A DNA stretch of 64,000 bases from Microcyclospora pomicola (taxonomy: Eukaryota; Ascomycota; Dothideomycetes; Capnodiales): positions 1-64,000 of the forward strand of contig NHNY01000010.1 of NCBI GenBank assembly GCA_002786065.1, written 5' to 3'. Shown one piece after another: positions 21,322 to 32,415 of this stretch; the stretch's first letter is position 1; each line of letters opens with the position of its first letter. A program made the translations under genes and the position numbers. The notes beneath the pieces were generated by a model. It saw nothing but the letters and a program-made list of their open reading frames with translations, did no database searches and had not been told where the DNA came from.

Positions 21322-23138
21322 GGTGGGACTGGGCTAAAGCGAGAGACAAGCCAGGCCGGTTCGATCAGATTAACTGTCGATGCGCACGCCCAGATGCAGG
21401 AAGGAGGTGGGAATGGGAGGCTGCGTGACGCTGGATGGAAGAGGGAGTTCTGGTGGTATATCAATCCGGAGCGGACGATGCCTGCCAGGAAGTACCAGTG
21501 GCATGCAGCATTGGTGAGGTGCAGGGTGCGAGGACGGGACGGTTAAAGTTGAGATTCGAGCTTGCGACGTTCCGTGCCAGGCTCGCCAAAGCGTGATTGC
21601 AGCGTGGACGCCAGGCGTTCTTCCACGCATTCGACCGGCTCGTGCGTCGGCCGTGGCGTCGAGTCGACGGCAGCCATCATCCTTTCCGACCTTCCCCACA
21701 TGCACATGATCCCATCTATAGGACACATGCGATTATTGGACTCGCATGGCCATCATATATCACTGGCATCGCCTGTTCCTTGCCATTATTCCGACCAGCA
21801 TTCGACCGGCTATCATATCGCCTGCCAGTATACATGTTCTTGTTCCTATAGCCGAGGGCCAAGTCTAGGATGTTTCGCCAAGGCCGGGGCCAGGTGGACT
21901 CACACGCTATGCAAGTTTTGCAGAAGAAGAACGAGTCTTACGTGATTGGTACCTGCTTGTGGTGGTCCATCCTATAGGACCGTCGGTATTGCAAGCAAGA
22001 TCTTCTTCAGAATACACAGACGAGACGCAAACGAGCAATCCTGCATTTTTGTCGTCATAATCGTGTATGTACTGCAAATCGCGACAGCAGATCCACCTGT
22101 GCTATGGCAAGCTGCCAGGACTTGTCTCTATAACACTCTTATAGGGCCATCATCGCATTGGAGGTCGGCAATATGTCACGCCAGCATCCTACCTTGCGAT
22201 TACCACACTATGGACCGGCCCTATCTCGTGCCATTCGCCACAATTTTCTGCTCGCAACATGTATTCTTCGACTCCGAGGGACGCTTCCCTATGCTCATAG
22301 AGCGGGGATCCGAGCAGAATGCCTGCCCGATATATCGTTCCCGGTCGATGTGTCGCCCATACCCGGACAGCTACATTGCTGGTCCAGACAAGTAGCTAAT
22401 CAGTGGATACTCGTCCTTACAAAGCTGTACCTGACGACCTTGGCTTATCACATGTTCGACACTGAATCGTTCTACTGGCTCATAGAGCCGACAGAGCTTT
22501 TCTTCCACAGTATCATTACACCGTATTCTCACAGACAAAAATGATGGAGTGGCTTATGAAGCCACATGCGCGAATCAGCCTGCTATAACGGTCTCCCTTC
22601 AACATTGGCAACTGTCAAAACCGCCACAGGCCAACGTGCGGTTCTCAAGATGTTCTGCTGCTTAACCTTGCAATTTTCCTAGCATTGCTTGCGTGAACTA
22701 CCTACGGAGTGTTCGCACACAGACCTCAGAATTCCGGGCACGGATGAGTCTGGGTGTCCATGTCATCAGTTCGCGCGTCACAGAGGTGCATATTCCACGT
22801 TCACTCTTGGGACTTGAGTCCTCGAACAAGTCGCAAGCTAGTCAAGCTGATCGGACATAACATTCGTGTAACGACGTATAAATTCACCTCGAATTGAAAG
22901 TGAACAAAGTCAGCACACTATCAACTGTAGGGCCCCACTTTTTTCTGATTGGTCGTGGCTCACGGCCCGGAATTTCGACGAGCTCACACGACGACGCCGA
23001 ACAGATCTGCCTCGCCAGTGTCGATGACCTTGCTGTCGCGACCGAGCAGCAACTGAGACGTCGCTTACTACCTCGAACTTGTCTTTCCCCCTCTACACAC
23101 TCTGATCGAATCCCGTCGCTCAGACTCCGACCGCCAGC
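21322..23138. other. Long divergent intergenic region RGS gene / NAC beta
   Basis: About 1.8 kb. Open frames between 21560 and 22545 lack recognisable domains. Weak recurring words are visible: CATTCGACCGGCT twice (about 21627 and 21802) and several CTATAGG/CATAGAGC variants between 21715 and 22495. A C/T-rich leader (TTGTCTTTCCCCCTCTACAC) precedes the NAC beta start. No gene is supported. Confidence 0.45.
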
Positions 23139-23899
23139 ATGGATCACGAGAAGTTGGCCCGCATGCAAAATGCCGTGCGGATTGGTGCGTATACTCCCTG
23201 TCTTGAAGTCTCACATCTATGCGGGCACACGGACAGACTTGCAGCAGATTGTAGTGCTAACTGAGTTATAGGGTAAGTGAAAATCGAACCTCCCCATGCT
23301 CTACGGAAGATGCGCGATCATCCAGTTCCCAACGCCAAGACTTTTCCGCATACCCATCGTACCCGGCCTTTCGATCGCCTGGACTAACGAGAATGCTGCA
23401 GCGGCAAGGGTACTCCCCGAAGAAAGGTGAAGAAGGTTCATAAGAGCTCGGGAACCGACGACAAGAAGTTGCAGACCGCTCTCAAGAAGATGAACGTGCA
23501 GCCCATCCAGGCCATTGAGGAGGTCAACATGTTCAAGTCCGACGGCAACGTCATCCACTTCTCCGCACCAAAGGGTATGTTATCTCTGATATGGTCAATG
23601 ATGGGACGTCAAGATGGTGGACTAACATAAACCCCGTCCTTTCAGTACACGCCTCCGTCCCTTCCAACACTTTCGCCATCTATGGCAACGGCGAGGACAA
23701 AGAGCTCACCGAGCTCGTCCCTGGCATCCTCAACCAGCTCGGTCCAGACTCGTTAGCGAGCCTAAGGAAACTGGCCGAGAGCTACCAGAGCATGCAGAAG
23801 AGCGAGGGCGGTGAGGACAAGAAAGACGACGATGATGACGAGATACCCGACCTGGTCGAGGGCGAGAACTTTGATTCGAGCAAGGCCGAGGTGGAGTAA
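23139..23899 (+). CDS. EGD1: Nascent polypeptide-associated complex, beta subunit (BTF3/Egd1)
   Basis: 157 aa. It pairs with NAC alpha on ribosomes and shields emerging chains. Model: 23139-23184, a single base at 23272, 23402-23574, 23646-23899. The protein begins [20 protein letters not shown] and continues [10 protein letters not shown], the ribosome-binding motif. The NAC domain follows: [46 protein letters not shown]. The C-terminus is acidic. The exon 1 end (ATTG) and the CGGCAAG exon lack one G needed for the invariant IGGKGT. The sequence TTATAG|G|GTAAGT at 23266-23278 supplies exactly that G, flanked by a CTAAC branch site upstream and ACTAAC before the last acceptor. I therefore predict a one-base exon, or equivalently two successive (recursive) splicing events. 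The family call is certain; the splice detail is inferred. Confidence 0.93.
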
Positions 23900-24516
23900 A
23901 TGGGTTCGTGTTGAAACATTGTTGCTAGAAGGAGGAGGCAGGACGGGTGTAGCATTCAATGCCGGCATGTCTTACTCTTCTCTCACGACCGGCCACGGCG
24001 CAGAGATGGATCTTCTGTGCAGATATCAGGCGCAGGCCCCAAAAGAAATGTCACTTTAGCCACCCAAATCTTCATTACATACACCGCAGCATGTTTGTAC
24101 AACCTGGCGGTATGTGTGACCTGAATCTGTTTTGTAGGGACATGAGTGGTAGCTTCTCGTCCCGCAAGGGCGTCAAGCGTGAAGTGGCAGATTGCTACTC
24201 AGACACCTTCGTAGTCAATTTGCTCGTCCTATACATAATAGTGTACCCGACAGTCATCTCCACCAAGACCATGTCAGAAGTACAGCCGAATCATCTAGAT
24301 AATACATCTCTCGCCCTCTCAACAACCAGCCAAGGGCCTCCCTGTGGCCTACCAATATTAATTGCACGAGTGAACCAAGCCTCTAAAAGCTACCACGACC
24401 TCGACATCCCCAATTCACAACCAACTACATCCCTATATCTTTCTTCTATTCATCAAGGGCATTCAGGCCGCATTAATAAGGGATATATACAACCCAATCA
24501 AAAACTTTCCAGATCT
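23900..24516. other. Intergenic region NAC beta / tRNA-Ala
   Basis: 617 bases. It holds the NAC beta 3' flank and the upstream side of the tRNA. The open frame at 23959-24531 overlaps the tRNA and has no recognisable domain. Nothing else seen. Confidence 0.5.
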
Positions 24517-24610
24517 GGGCGTATGGTCTAGCGGTATGACATCTTCTTAGCATTCGCCCTTCGGCGCGCTGAGATGGAGAAGGTTCCCGGTTCGACTCCG
24601 GGTTCGTCCA
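24517..24610 (+). tRNA. tRNA-Ala(AGC) with a 22-nt intron
   Basis: The acceptor stem GGGCGTA pairs with TTCGTCC and includes the G3-U70 wobble that identifies alanine tRNAs. The discriminator is A (24610). The D arm is TGGTCTAGCGGTATGAC. The anticodon stem TCTTC pairs with GGAGA around the loop TTAGCAT, anticodon AGC at 24549-24551. An intron of 22 bases (24553-24574) sits one base 3' of the anticodon, the standard position for nuclear tRNA introns. The T arm is CCCGG-TTCGACT-CCGGG, containing the B box. One acceptor pair (T6-T67) is mismatched. T-runs follow at about 24616-24640, suited to Pol III termination. Confidence 0.93.
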
Positions 24611-25179
24611 TGTTCTTTTGCTGTTCTTTTTGGCTGTTATGTTGCGCTGGGGTCGATGTTGTCGATGTTTTGGGGTTGGGAGGGAATTTCGGGAGTGGTG
24701 GTGGCTGGTTGCGGGGATTGGTGGTTTTTTGGCTTGGAGTTGGGGTGTTGAGCGCCATTGGGATCTGGGTTTTGGAGAAGTGTTGACATTGACGCTCAAT
24801 GTAGTGATTGGGAGACTGATGGGGACGGGAGGTTGGAGAATTGAAATGAAATATATCTTTTTATATTCGGTGAGTGGTGAGGCAAGTACCTTACCTTAGG
24901 GAAGCAGTCGGGTGTACGCATGCTGCCAATACGGCAGGCGTGTTAAGGGATGACTGGACTTCGAGAGATCTGGAAAATTCGCATAGATGCAGCCTATGAC
25001 AGTCGAGCACAAAGCTACCTTATAAATGAGTTCTACGGTACACGTCTTGCACAGACAAGTCTGCTAGAACAATCGATCGCTGATCTGGAGACATCCCGGC
25101 TTGCCTCATTCTCGGGGTATGATACACGTCGTGCGGGCGTTCTCCCGATCTCACAGCACCTCCATCCCTCCAATGCTGT
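24611..25179. other. Intergenic region tRNA-Ala / MIC19
   Basis: 569 bases. The left half is G/T-rich (GTTGCGCTGGGGTCGATG, GGGAGTGGTGGTGGCTGG) and begins with T-runs that would end Pol III transcription. No gene recognised. Confidence 0.5.
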
Positions 25180-25887
25180 CTAATACCGCCCGGCCTTCTC
25201 GACGAAAGCTTTCTCGAGCTTGCCAACCTCAATCTTGAACGTCTCGACCTCCTGCCAGCAATCCAATGGTCTCCGATCGTTGGTCCGTAGGCACTGCACC
25301 AGCTTCTCTCTCGCCGTCTCAACCGCCGGCGTCGCCTTGTCCGTCTTCTTTCGTGCTTCCAGCTTCGTCTTCAGCTCTGCGATCTCCTTGTGTACACTGT
25401 CGTGACTCCGTCCCGAGTCAGGAGCCGGCGCTGCCATTGGGCTCTTGCTCGAGTGATCTTGGTAGAATGGTGAGCTGAGGTGGTAGGCCAGACTGCTCGA
25501 ATCGCGAGCAGACTCTGATTTGGATGAGTCGGACTCGGTGGGAGGGTTCGTGGTGAGGCTGGAAGTCAGGTCGGAGAGCTGCTTCTCTTGCGAGTCGCGC
25601 AGACGTTGTAGCTCGCTGTTCACACGGGTCTGGATTTTGAGCTCGTTTTGTTGGGCGCGCGTAGAGTCAGTCTGGAGGAACGGTCAGTACATGCGCGAAC
25701 CTACAGGTGTAGAACATGTTTTCTTACGTCGGGGCTTTGTTGGAGTGAATCAATTATGGACTGGCTGAATCGCACTGGCGCATCTCTACTACAAGATCAG
25801 TTTCTCGACACACGATTGTCGCGGACTTGGACATGAAACTCACGCGTTGAAGGTATGTTGCTCCGGCTTGGAGCCTCCGCTGCCCAT
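25180..25887 (-). CDS. MIC19: MICOS complex subunit Mic19 (CHCH protein)
   Basis: Three exons (25887-25844, 25788-25728, 25671-25180), 198 aa. Mic19 is a peripheral inner-membrane protein of the mitochondrial MICOS complex, which shapes crista junctions. The start MGSGGSKPEQHTFNA has the N-terminal glycine expected for myristoylation in this family. APVRFSQSIIDSLQQSPDTD and a coiled segment (ELKIQTRVNSELQRLRDSQE) follow. The C-terminal CHCH part is CLRTNDRRPLDC, a Cys-x10-Cys as in fungal Mic19, in a helix ending EVGKLEKAFVEKAGRY. The first intron ends in TAGTAG, a tandem acceptor that would add or drop one residue (exon start 25788 or 25785). Confidence 0.88.
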
Positions 25888-26128
25888 TTCACTCTGTATT
25901 CAGGTGTCCAGGTAGGTGGTATAGAGGTTCTCCTGTTGTTGCTGTGGCCGGACTTTTGCGGAGCTCAGCCAGGTTCTGGGATGGAAGCTCAATGCACTCC
26001 CGAAGAATCGCCGTGCTGTCGTCCTACACTGCGAAAGCCATACTATTACCCACCATATCTCACATGGATGTCTGGGCCTTCAATACGTGCACAACATGCT
26101 ACACCAGACTCTGAAGCCATGAGATATC

Positions 26129-26884
26129 ATGGTACAATCGTCCTTGACGGCATGGCTCACAAAGGCTGCGCCCGTGCATGCGAGCCCGGCTCAAGACACA
26201 GCTTTCGTTCGCCCAACCAGTTTAGCGACGCCACCTTCATTGGACAAGGAACAAGATCATGCAAGTTTGCCTGAGACGATGCCAGGCTTGCACTGCATAC
26301 AAGATACAAAGACTTCATCGTCTAAGCAAGCTTTGATACCAAATGTTGAAATCCGCTCATGTTCGAAAGACGATATCAAAAGCTTGAAGCATCTCATCAG
26401 CCTGCTATTACCGATTCCATATACGGAAAAGTTCTATCGTGAGATCATCGAAGACAAGGTGACATCAAACATCACCTTGGTCGCCGTCTGGCATGACGAT
26501 GTCTCCTTGAACGGTAAAGAGAAAGGTCGTCTGATCGGGGCTGTTCGCTGTCGTCTGCTGCCCGACTCACCAGGACCTACACAGGCACCCAAGGGAAGTG
26601 GACCCATGTTATATCTCAGCACACTGGCTTTGCTTTCGCCTTATCGAAGTCACGGAATTGCAGCTCATATGTTGGACATCCTCATCCGGCGAGCCATCAA
26701 TGATTACGGTGTGTCAAGGGTTGGCGCGCATGTGTGGGAAGTGAACGAGGAGGGACTGCGTTGGTACCGCAAACGAGGATTCGTGGAGGTTGGCCGAGAG
26801 GCGGACTACTACAGACGACTCAATCCGATGGGTGCGATCATCATGGAGCGCAAGGTCACAGTCTCGGATCTTCTTGGTGGTTGA
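26129..26884 (+). CDS. N-alpha-acetyltransferase of the Naa50 type (GNAT)
   Basis: Single open frame, 251 aa from the first ATG, or 201 aa from the ATG at 26279 (MPGLHCIQD). The first 50 residues have no family features, so the shorter form may be the true one. The GNAT core runs VEIRSCSKDDIKSLKHLISL, LLPIPYTEKFYREIIED and LYLSTLALLSPYRSHGIAAH (the acetyl-CoA motif, R-S-H-G-I-A in place of the common RxxGxG). It then has VGAHVWEVNEEGLRWYRKRG and FVEVGREADYYRRL. The block PYTEKFYREI resembles the FPVxYNxxFY substrate loop of Naa50, which acetylates N-terminal Met. A predicted cytosolic enzyme; the exact substrate is inferred. Confidence 0.8.
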   Translation: MVQSSLTAWLTKAAPVHASPAQDTAFVRPTSLATPPSLDKEQDHASLPETMPGLHCIQDTKTSSSKQALIPNVEIRSCSKDDIKSLKHLISLLLPIPYTEKFYREIIEDKVTSNITLVAVWHDDVSLNGKEKGRLIGAVRCRLLPDSPGPTQAPKGSGPMLYLSTLALLSPYRSHGIAAHMLDILIRRAINDYGVSRVGAHVWEVNEEGLRWYRKRGFVEVGREADYYRRLNPMGAIIMERKVTVSDLLGG

Positions 26885-27701
26885 GCTATAGATTTGAGGC
26901 CGATTCTCATCCAGCAGAGTCTATACCATTGCTATCGTTCACCGTGATCAAGTAGTCCGGAGTGAGACCTGCTCCTTGCCTTTGCCATCTTCATGGACTT
27001 GTTCAGGCCCGAAACATTAAAGAGCGGGTTTTGAAACTATTATCCGCCAGTTTCTGGGTAGTCGTCGACCGTCCAAGACATCCGGAAGCTCAATTTACTA
27101 GGACAAGCCAATGATTCGCCCTCGGACATGTACTGAGCCCCTCAGATACGACGATCGAAGATTGCATTGGCCATGCATGGCGGTTCACCGCCGACACTGC
27201 TCGTTTGCATTGATATTCTATTGGACTGCGATCAGATGTCGTTGTGGGTTCCCCGTAGACAACATGGCCTCCGAGCATGACCCTTGTCTTGGAAAACTGT
27301 AGCGGCTGCAGGTTGCAGTGTATGGAACCGAACTTTTGAATGCAATACACTTGTGATAACTCCACGTCACGAGTCAACGATCGTTAACCATTCAGTTGAC
27401 GCCGCACAGAGACCTGATGTAGAAGTGATGTGTATAAGATGCGCGAGGGAGTTATAGCGATCCAGCGATAATTGTACCAGTAACATGTGGTGGGTGTCCC
27501 GCGTTGCTATGATGACAACGGTCTGTTTCCGCGTTGATCATAGAATATGCGGGCGTCTGCCAGCACAACGAACATCCAACGTGCTTGCACCGATCACTCG
27601 TCACACACTTCCGCTCACTTTTCGATTCTTCACGCACGCGCTCGCTCTTTTGCAAGCTCTGTCAGCTCTTCACCTACACGGATTGTAATACCTTCAACGC
27701 A
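26885..27701. other. Intergenic region Naa50-like / Dbf2 kinase
   Basis: 817 bases between tandem genes. It holds a 3' flank and the kinase leader; the kinase frame is open upstream to 27534 but that part lacks conserved sequence. No other gene or repeat seen. Confidence 0.5.
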
Positions 27702-29812
27702 ATGGCGGCCGGAACGCCGCTGGCAATGGGCGGCCAGCACCACGAACTCGCACTGCCAATTCCCCCACCACTGCTTCACGCTCGCTCTGCAAACGACGTC
27801 CACGACCAACCAGGCACACCTACTCGGGATCGAGATGCTTTCATTTCGCCTGTTCAGACTCCGCAGGGTAGCCCGAGCAAGAACCGGATGCCACCCGGTG
27901 CTTTCGATCTACCCGATGTCTTCTCAAATGCCATGAAGCTGCTGCCGACCGTCGGCCAGCCAAATACCAAAGCTCTCCAATCCAAGTCGCAAGCTCCAGT
28001 ATCTCCGAAGAAGGTGGAAAACGATCCCTTCACCAGTCAGGATACCAAAGCTGGTGCACCAGGCTCGCCGCAGCGAAAGCAAGGAAAGGAGAATACCCCA
28101 CCACCCCAGCAGAGACCGCAAATTCAACAGACCAACAGCTTCTTGAACCAAGCCGCAGCGAGCAGACGGGAACCATACCATCCTCGTGAAGAGTACTCGC
28201 CAACACGACCACAAAGACAGATGATATCTGGGGCGTTGACGAGTGAGGATATTGAGAAGCTTCAGAAGCCGTCTGTCAAGAGATTGGCAAATGTGACGCA
28301 ACTGTACTTCCTCGACTACTACTTCGATCTCCTTTCATACACTCATAGTCGTCAGAGCCGGCTGCAAGCCTTCAAGACGCACAATCCAACACCAGTCAGC
28401 AGTACACCACAAGAAGAGGTTGGAAAGTACAACGAGCTGTGGACACAATATCTCGGCCACGAGAGGGCGAACTTGCGCCAACGTCGTACGAAGCTGCGAC
28501 ATGGCGACTTCAACATCCTCACGCAAATCGGACAGGGAGGCTACGGACAAGTGTATCTCGCCTCGAAGAAGGACACACGCGAGATCTGTGCTCTCAAGGT
28601 GATGAGCAAGAAGCTGCTTTACAAGCTCGATGAGATCCGGCACGTCCTCACAGAGCGTGACATCCTGACCAATGCTAAGAGTGATTGGTTGGTACGTCTG
28701 CTGTACGCGTTTCAAGATGATAGCAGCATCTATCTTGCTATGGAGTATGTGCCTGGAGGTGATTTCCGCACTCTGCTCAACAACACGGGTGTCCTTCACA
28801 ACCGCCACGCTCGCTTCTACATCTCGGAGATGTTCTTGTGTGTGGACGCGCTGCACACTCTTGGTTACATTCATCGTGACCTTAAGCCAGAAAACTTTCT
28901 CATCGACAACACCGGACATGTAAAGTTGACCGACTTTGGATTGGCCGCTGGATTCCTCGCTCCTGCCAAGATCGAAAGCATGCGCGTGAAGCTTGAAGAG
29001 GTTGGCAAGATTCCAGCGTCATCCATTCCGTTCGGGAGGCCCATGGAGGAGCGTTCCTTGAAGGAGCGTCGTGAAGGCTACCGCAGTCTTCGCGAGCGGG
29101 ATGTGAACTACGCAAAGTCAATCGTCGGCAGTCCAGACTACATGGCTCCGGAAGTCCTTAAGGGTGAAGAATATGACTTCACGGTCGACTACTGGTCTCT
29201 CGGCTGCATGCTGTTCGAAGCCTTGGCTGGTTACCCACCTTTCGCTGGTGCTACAGTCGATGAGACATGGCAGAATCTCAAGCGCTGGCAATCAGTCCTC
29301 CGCAAGCCGGAGTATGAAGACCCCAATTACTTCCTCTCTCGTCGAACCTGGGACCTTATCACACGTCTCATAACCACCAAGAACAACCGTCTGCGTGGCA
29401 TCAAGCAAGTCCAAGCACATGAGTACTTCCGGGAGGTCGCATGGGACACCATCCGAACTGAGCGTGCCCCATTCGTGCCTGAGCTTGACTCCGAGACTGA
29501 CGCCGGCTACTTCGATGACTTTGGTAATGAGAAGGACATGGCGAAGTACAAGGAAGTCTTGGAGAAGCAAGAAGCTCTGGAGCGGATGGCTGACCGCGGC
29601 GGCAAGATGGATCGAAGTTTGTTTGTTGGCTTCACTTTCAGGTATGTGTCGATAGCAGTCTAATGATTGTGACATATTCCCATGTTGGTGGCCAGATTTG
29701 CTAACATGAGATACACAGACACCGCAAGCCTGCGACAGATGAGAACGGGGCACCTACCAGTCCACGCAAACCGCTCAGCGATGTGAACGAGAACTTTGGT
29801 ACGATGCTCTAA
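27702..29812 (+). CDS. NDR/LATS-family Ser/Thr kinase, Dbf2/Sid2 type
   Basis: Two exons (27702-29641, 29719-29812), 677 aa. The start MAAGTPLAMGG is preferred over an in-frame ATG at 27534 because the upstream part looks like leader. A Pro/Gln-rich N-terminus (about 170 residues) precedes the Mob-binding region (KPSVKRLANVTQLYFLDYYF). Kinase motifs: glycine loop IGQGGYGQVYLA, ALKVMSKK, catalytic loop YIHRDLKPENFLID, DFGLAAGF, an NDR-type insert, activation segment SIVGSPDYMAPEVLKG and YWSLGCMLFEALAGYPPF. The C-tail carries the hydrophobic motif RSLFVGFTFRH. Dbf2/Sid2 kinases with Mob1 drive the mitotic exit/septation network and act at spindle poles and the division site. The insert and the tail favour Dbf2/Sid2 over Cbk1/Cot1. 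Confidence 0.9.
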
Positions 29813-30230
29813 TCGACTGCTGTTGTGGCGTGGCAAGATCGGAAGGTCATGACACTTGTAACATGAACATTCTCTTCGTGTAACTAAAGTTTCCCGTCTT
29901 GGGAGCTTCTTTGCCTTACGGTTCACAATTGCGGATCAACGCATAGGTGTGTGGAGCACGGCGTTAAATGCAGAAACCATTCTGGGATGCGGTGAAGGGT
30001 GGACTTTGCTGTTGATGACGAGCGATGATTGATTGAACCATGCACTGTATGCAGCCGAAGCAAAGGACAGTAATGATGTTATTTCACGTATGTCTTTCCC
30101 GTTTTCGAATGAAGTTTTGTACTAGAGGTATGTCTACATCTATGGACCTTAGCGAAAGCTACTCACTGTCGTCAATGACCCATGATGCTACGGTATCCAG
30201 CACTCCACTCCCATACCGCATTGCATGTTC
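29813..30230. other. Convergent intergenic region kinase / acid phosphatase
   Basis: 418 bases between two 3' ends. Nothing recognised. Confidence 0.5.
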
Positions 30231-31911
30231 TCACTGAAACAAGAATGTGATTTCTCTCGGCGCGTCTTCGTCGTTCTTACACAGGTCCCAGAACTGCGGA
30301 TACTGCGATCCTCGTTGAGCCACCATCTGCAAGAATTCGTCCAGCGGGCAGCTCGCTCCAGGCCCACTTGCACACTCGGGCAGCGCGACGACGCCATCAT
30401 TGATGATCAGCCGGACAAAGACTTCTTCTTCGGGCGTCGCGCAATACACGTGATTTGGGTATAAAGGCCCGTTGTCCCAGCATTCCTGCGGTACGGAGCA
30501 GGCGATGCGCTCGAAGACCAGACGACCGCCCATAGGGAGCACATCAGACAGCCGCCAGGTGCGATTGGCGGGGATGTGGGTCGTCGGCAGCGGTGTGGGA
30601 TCGACGAAGAGCTTGAGGGTGGTGAGCAGCGGGATGATATCGCCGTCGTGGACGCTGGTTCGTCGCGTTAGCTGTCTATGGTCGTGCAGATGAGATAGAT
30701 GGAGGAAGGGGCAACGGACAAGCTGAAGAACAAGGTACCGTCCGAGGAGCCTTGTCGCAGTAGGTTGGCAGTGGCGTTGAGCCAGAGCCAGCCCATGGCT
30801 GGGGCGAACGGATTGCCACCCCCGATGCGATAGTAATGGAGCAGATCGCGGGCGTACTCGAACGCCTCCCATTCGTGCTCAGTGAATACGTCACACCACG
30901 AACTAGAACCCCTCGCAATGGACTCGAATCCGCACAGTTCTTGCATACTGTAGACTTCTGTCTCGGTGAATAGCATTTCGGGGTTCTGCTTCGCAAGGCG
31001 TTCGATGATCGGAGGAAGGTAGACGGATCGCCATTGAGATAGCATCTGCACGCCATGAACGCGGCTGTGCGGGTGCTCATCATTCAGGTAGCTCAGACAG
31101 GCCTTCCCAGGCGTCAATGCATCGCCGCCTCGATCACTGGTCTCGGGTATGATCACAAGCTTCGCTAGAGACTCCCACTCAAGCCCGAAGAAGCCAGCGG
31201 AGAAGTACTTCGCTGTGTCGATCACGCGTTGCGAGTCGCTGGCCCACACCGAGACCTGGTGCTGGGAGATGGCGTGGTCCAGCAGAGCTTTGTAAGACGT
31301 GCGAAGCTTCATGCCAGTCGCAAATGCCTGAAGTGTCCCGGCATGAGGCCCAGTAGAGACAAGTTGCTCAAATTGCCGAGACGGATCTTCCGCGAAAAAC
31401 TCAACATCATTAGCGAATGCCAGATCTCCTTGAAGCGTGATGTTTGACGTCCGTATGCGATCGTACAGATCCAGCATTTCTGGCGCAGGTCAGAAGATAT
31501 TACCACATTAGTAGGTCGAAGAATTGCCTCACTTTGTCCCGACAACTCCGTCGGATATCTTTCTGTATGGCGTGAGATCTGGACATGAATGAGAAAAGCG
31601 ACCAAGGAAATAGAGCTGGAACAAGAGCCAAGGTGGCCTACCATGTGAACTTGGTCTATACGGCATCCAGGAGGCACGTCGGTACTGGCATTCTCCGCCA
31701 GACCACAGACTTTCGGGAACCAAGGACTATTGCCTCCCTGGTGTTGTAGTACGTCCCATTTGGGAGTGCCGTGGGTGGATGATTTGGAGACATGACTTCT
31801 ACTGTCAAATCTGTCCTGCCATAGGCCGAGTTGACCCAAAGACTGAGGATAGACGTAGAGGGCCGAGAAAGCTCCTACGATGGCCAGAAGTACGGTCCAC
31901 CAGGCCATCAT
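30231..31911 (-). CDS. Membrane-anchored histidine acid phosphatase (phytase-like)
   Basis: Four exons (31911-31642, 31578-31533, 31479-30720, 30654-30231), 499 aa. Histidine acid phosphatases hydrolyse phosphomonoesters through a phosphohistidine. The active-site motif spans an exon junction region: QVHMISRHTERYPT, an RHxxRxP motif with Thr where Gly is usual. The proton donor is FVHDGDIIPLL. The N-terminus MMAWWTVLLAIVGAFSALYV is a signal anchor or signal peptide. Paired cysteines (VCGLAEN, PGCRID, LCGFES, CDVF, CSVPQEC, YCATP, ECASGPGASC) fit an extracellular disulfide-bonded enzyme. Introns are GTAGGC...CCAG, GTGAGG...CCAG and GTCCGT...CCAG, all phase-consistent. Phytase activity is possible but not shown. 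Confidence 0.88.
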
Positions 31912-32415
31912 CTAGCAATCGAGGAGCAATATACGGCCTGAACAGCACAACCAAGAGACGACCGTGAATGTGTCAAACATACATGCCGAAGAGGGTGTCT
32001 TGGGTAAGCAACATTTCAAGCGCGGATACGAGTTGTTGATGTGTAGAAGTGAATATCAGGGAGTGCTAACATGCCGTAAAAAGTCATGAACATCCTCGAA
32101 GCGTGCGGTTCTATACACGTCTGTTTTGGGCATAGCGTCGACAAGCTTGCCATTGAATTGAGGTGTTTTTGGAGCTCAGGAGCAGTTACACATCAACATA
32201 CCCTAGATGGAGCTTGTCAGTGTCGATCTAATTCCTGATGGACGTGATTCTGTTCTGATGTAGAGGACTTGTTACTGCTATCCCACGGTATTCGTTTCAT
32301 TGGGCAAGCACGGTCATGAGATTGTAGTCGAGTACAGATATACCAGTCGTCGACTATACACATCATAAACATGAGTTGCTGCTGTAGGATAGGAAAAGTG
32401 CTTTTCATACATCGT
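31912..32415. other. Intergenic region acid phosphatase / NIPA transporter
   Basis: 504 bases upstream of the phosphatase and downstream of the transporter. No gene or repeat recognised. Confidence 0.5.

Noticed and set aside
21562-22544. Three consecutive plus-strand frames between the RGS gene and NAC beta
   Set aside because: No domain, no convincing splice junctions between them and no codon bias like the neighbouring genes.
23959-24531. 190-codon frame upstream of the tRNA
   Set aside because: It runs into the tRNA gene, starts in the NAC beta 3' flank and has no recognisable feature.
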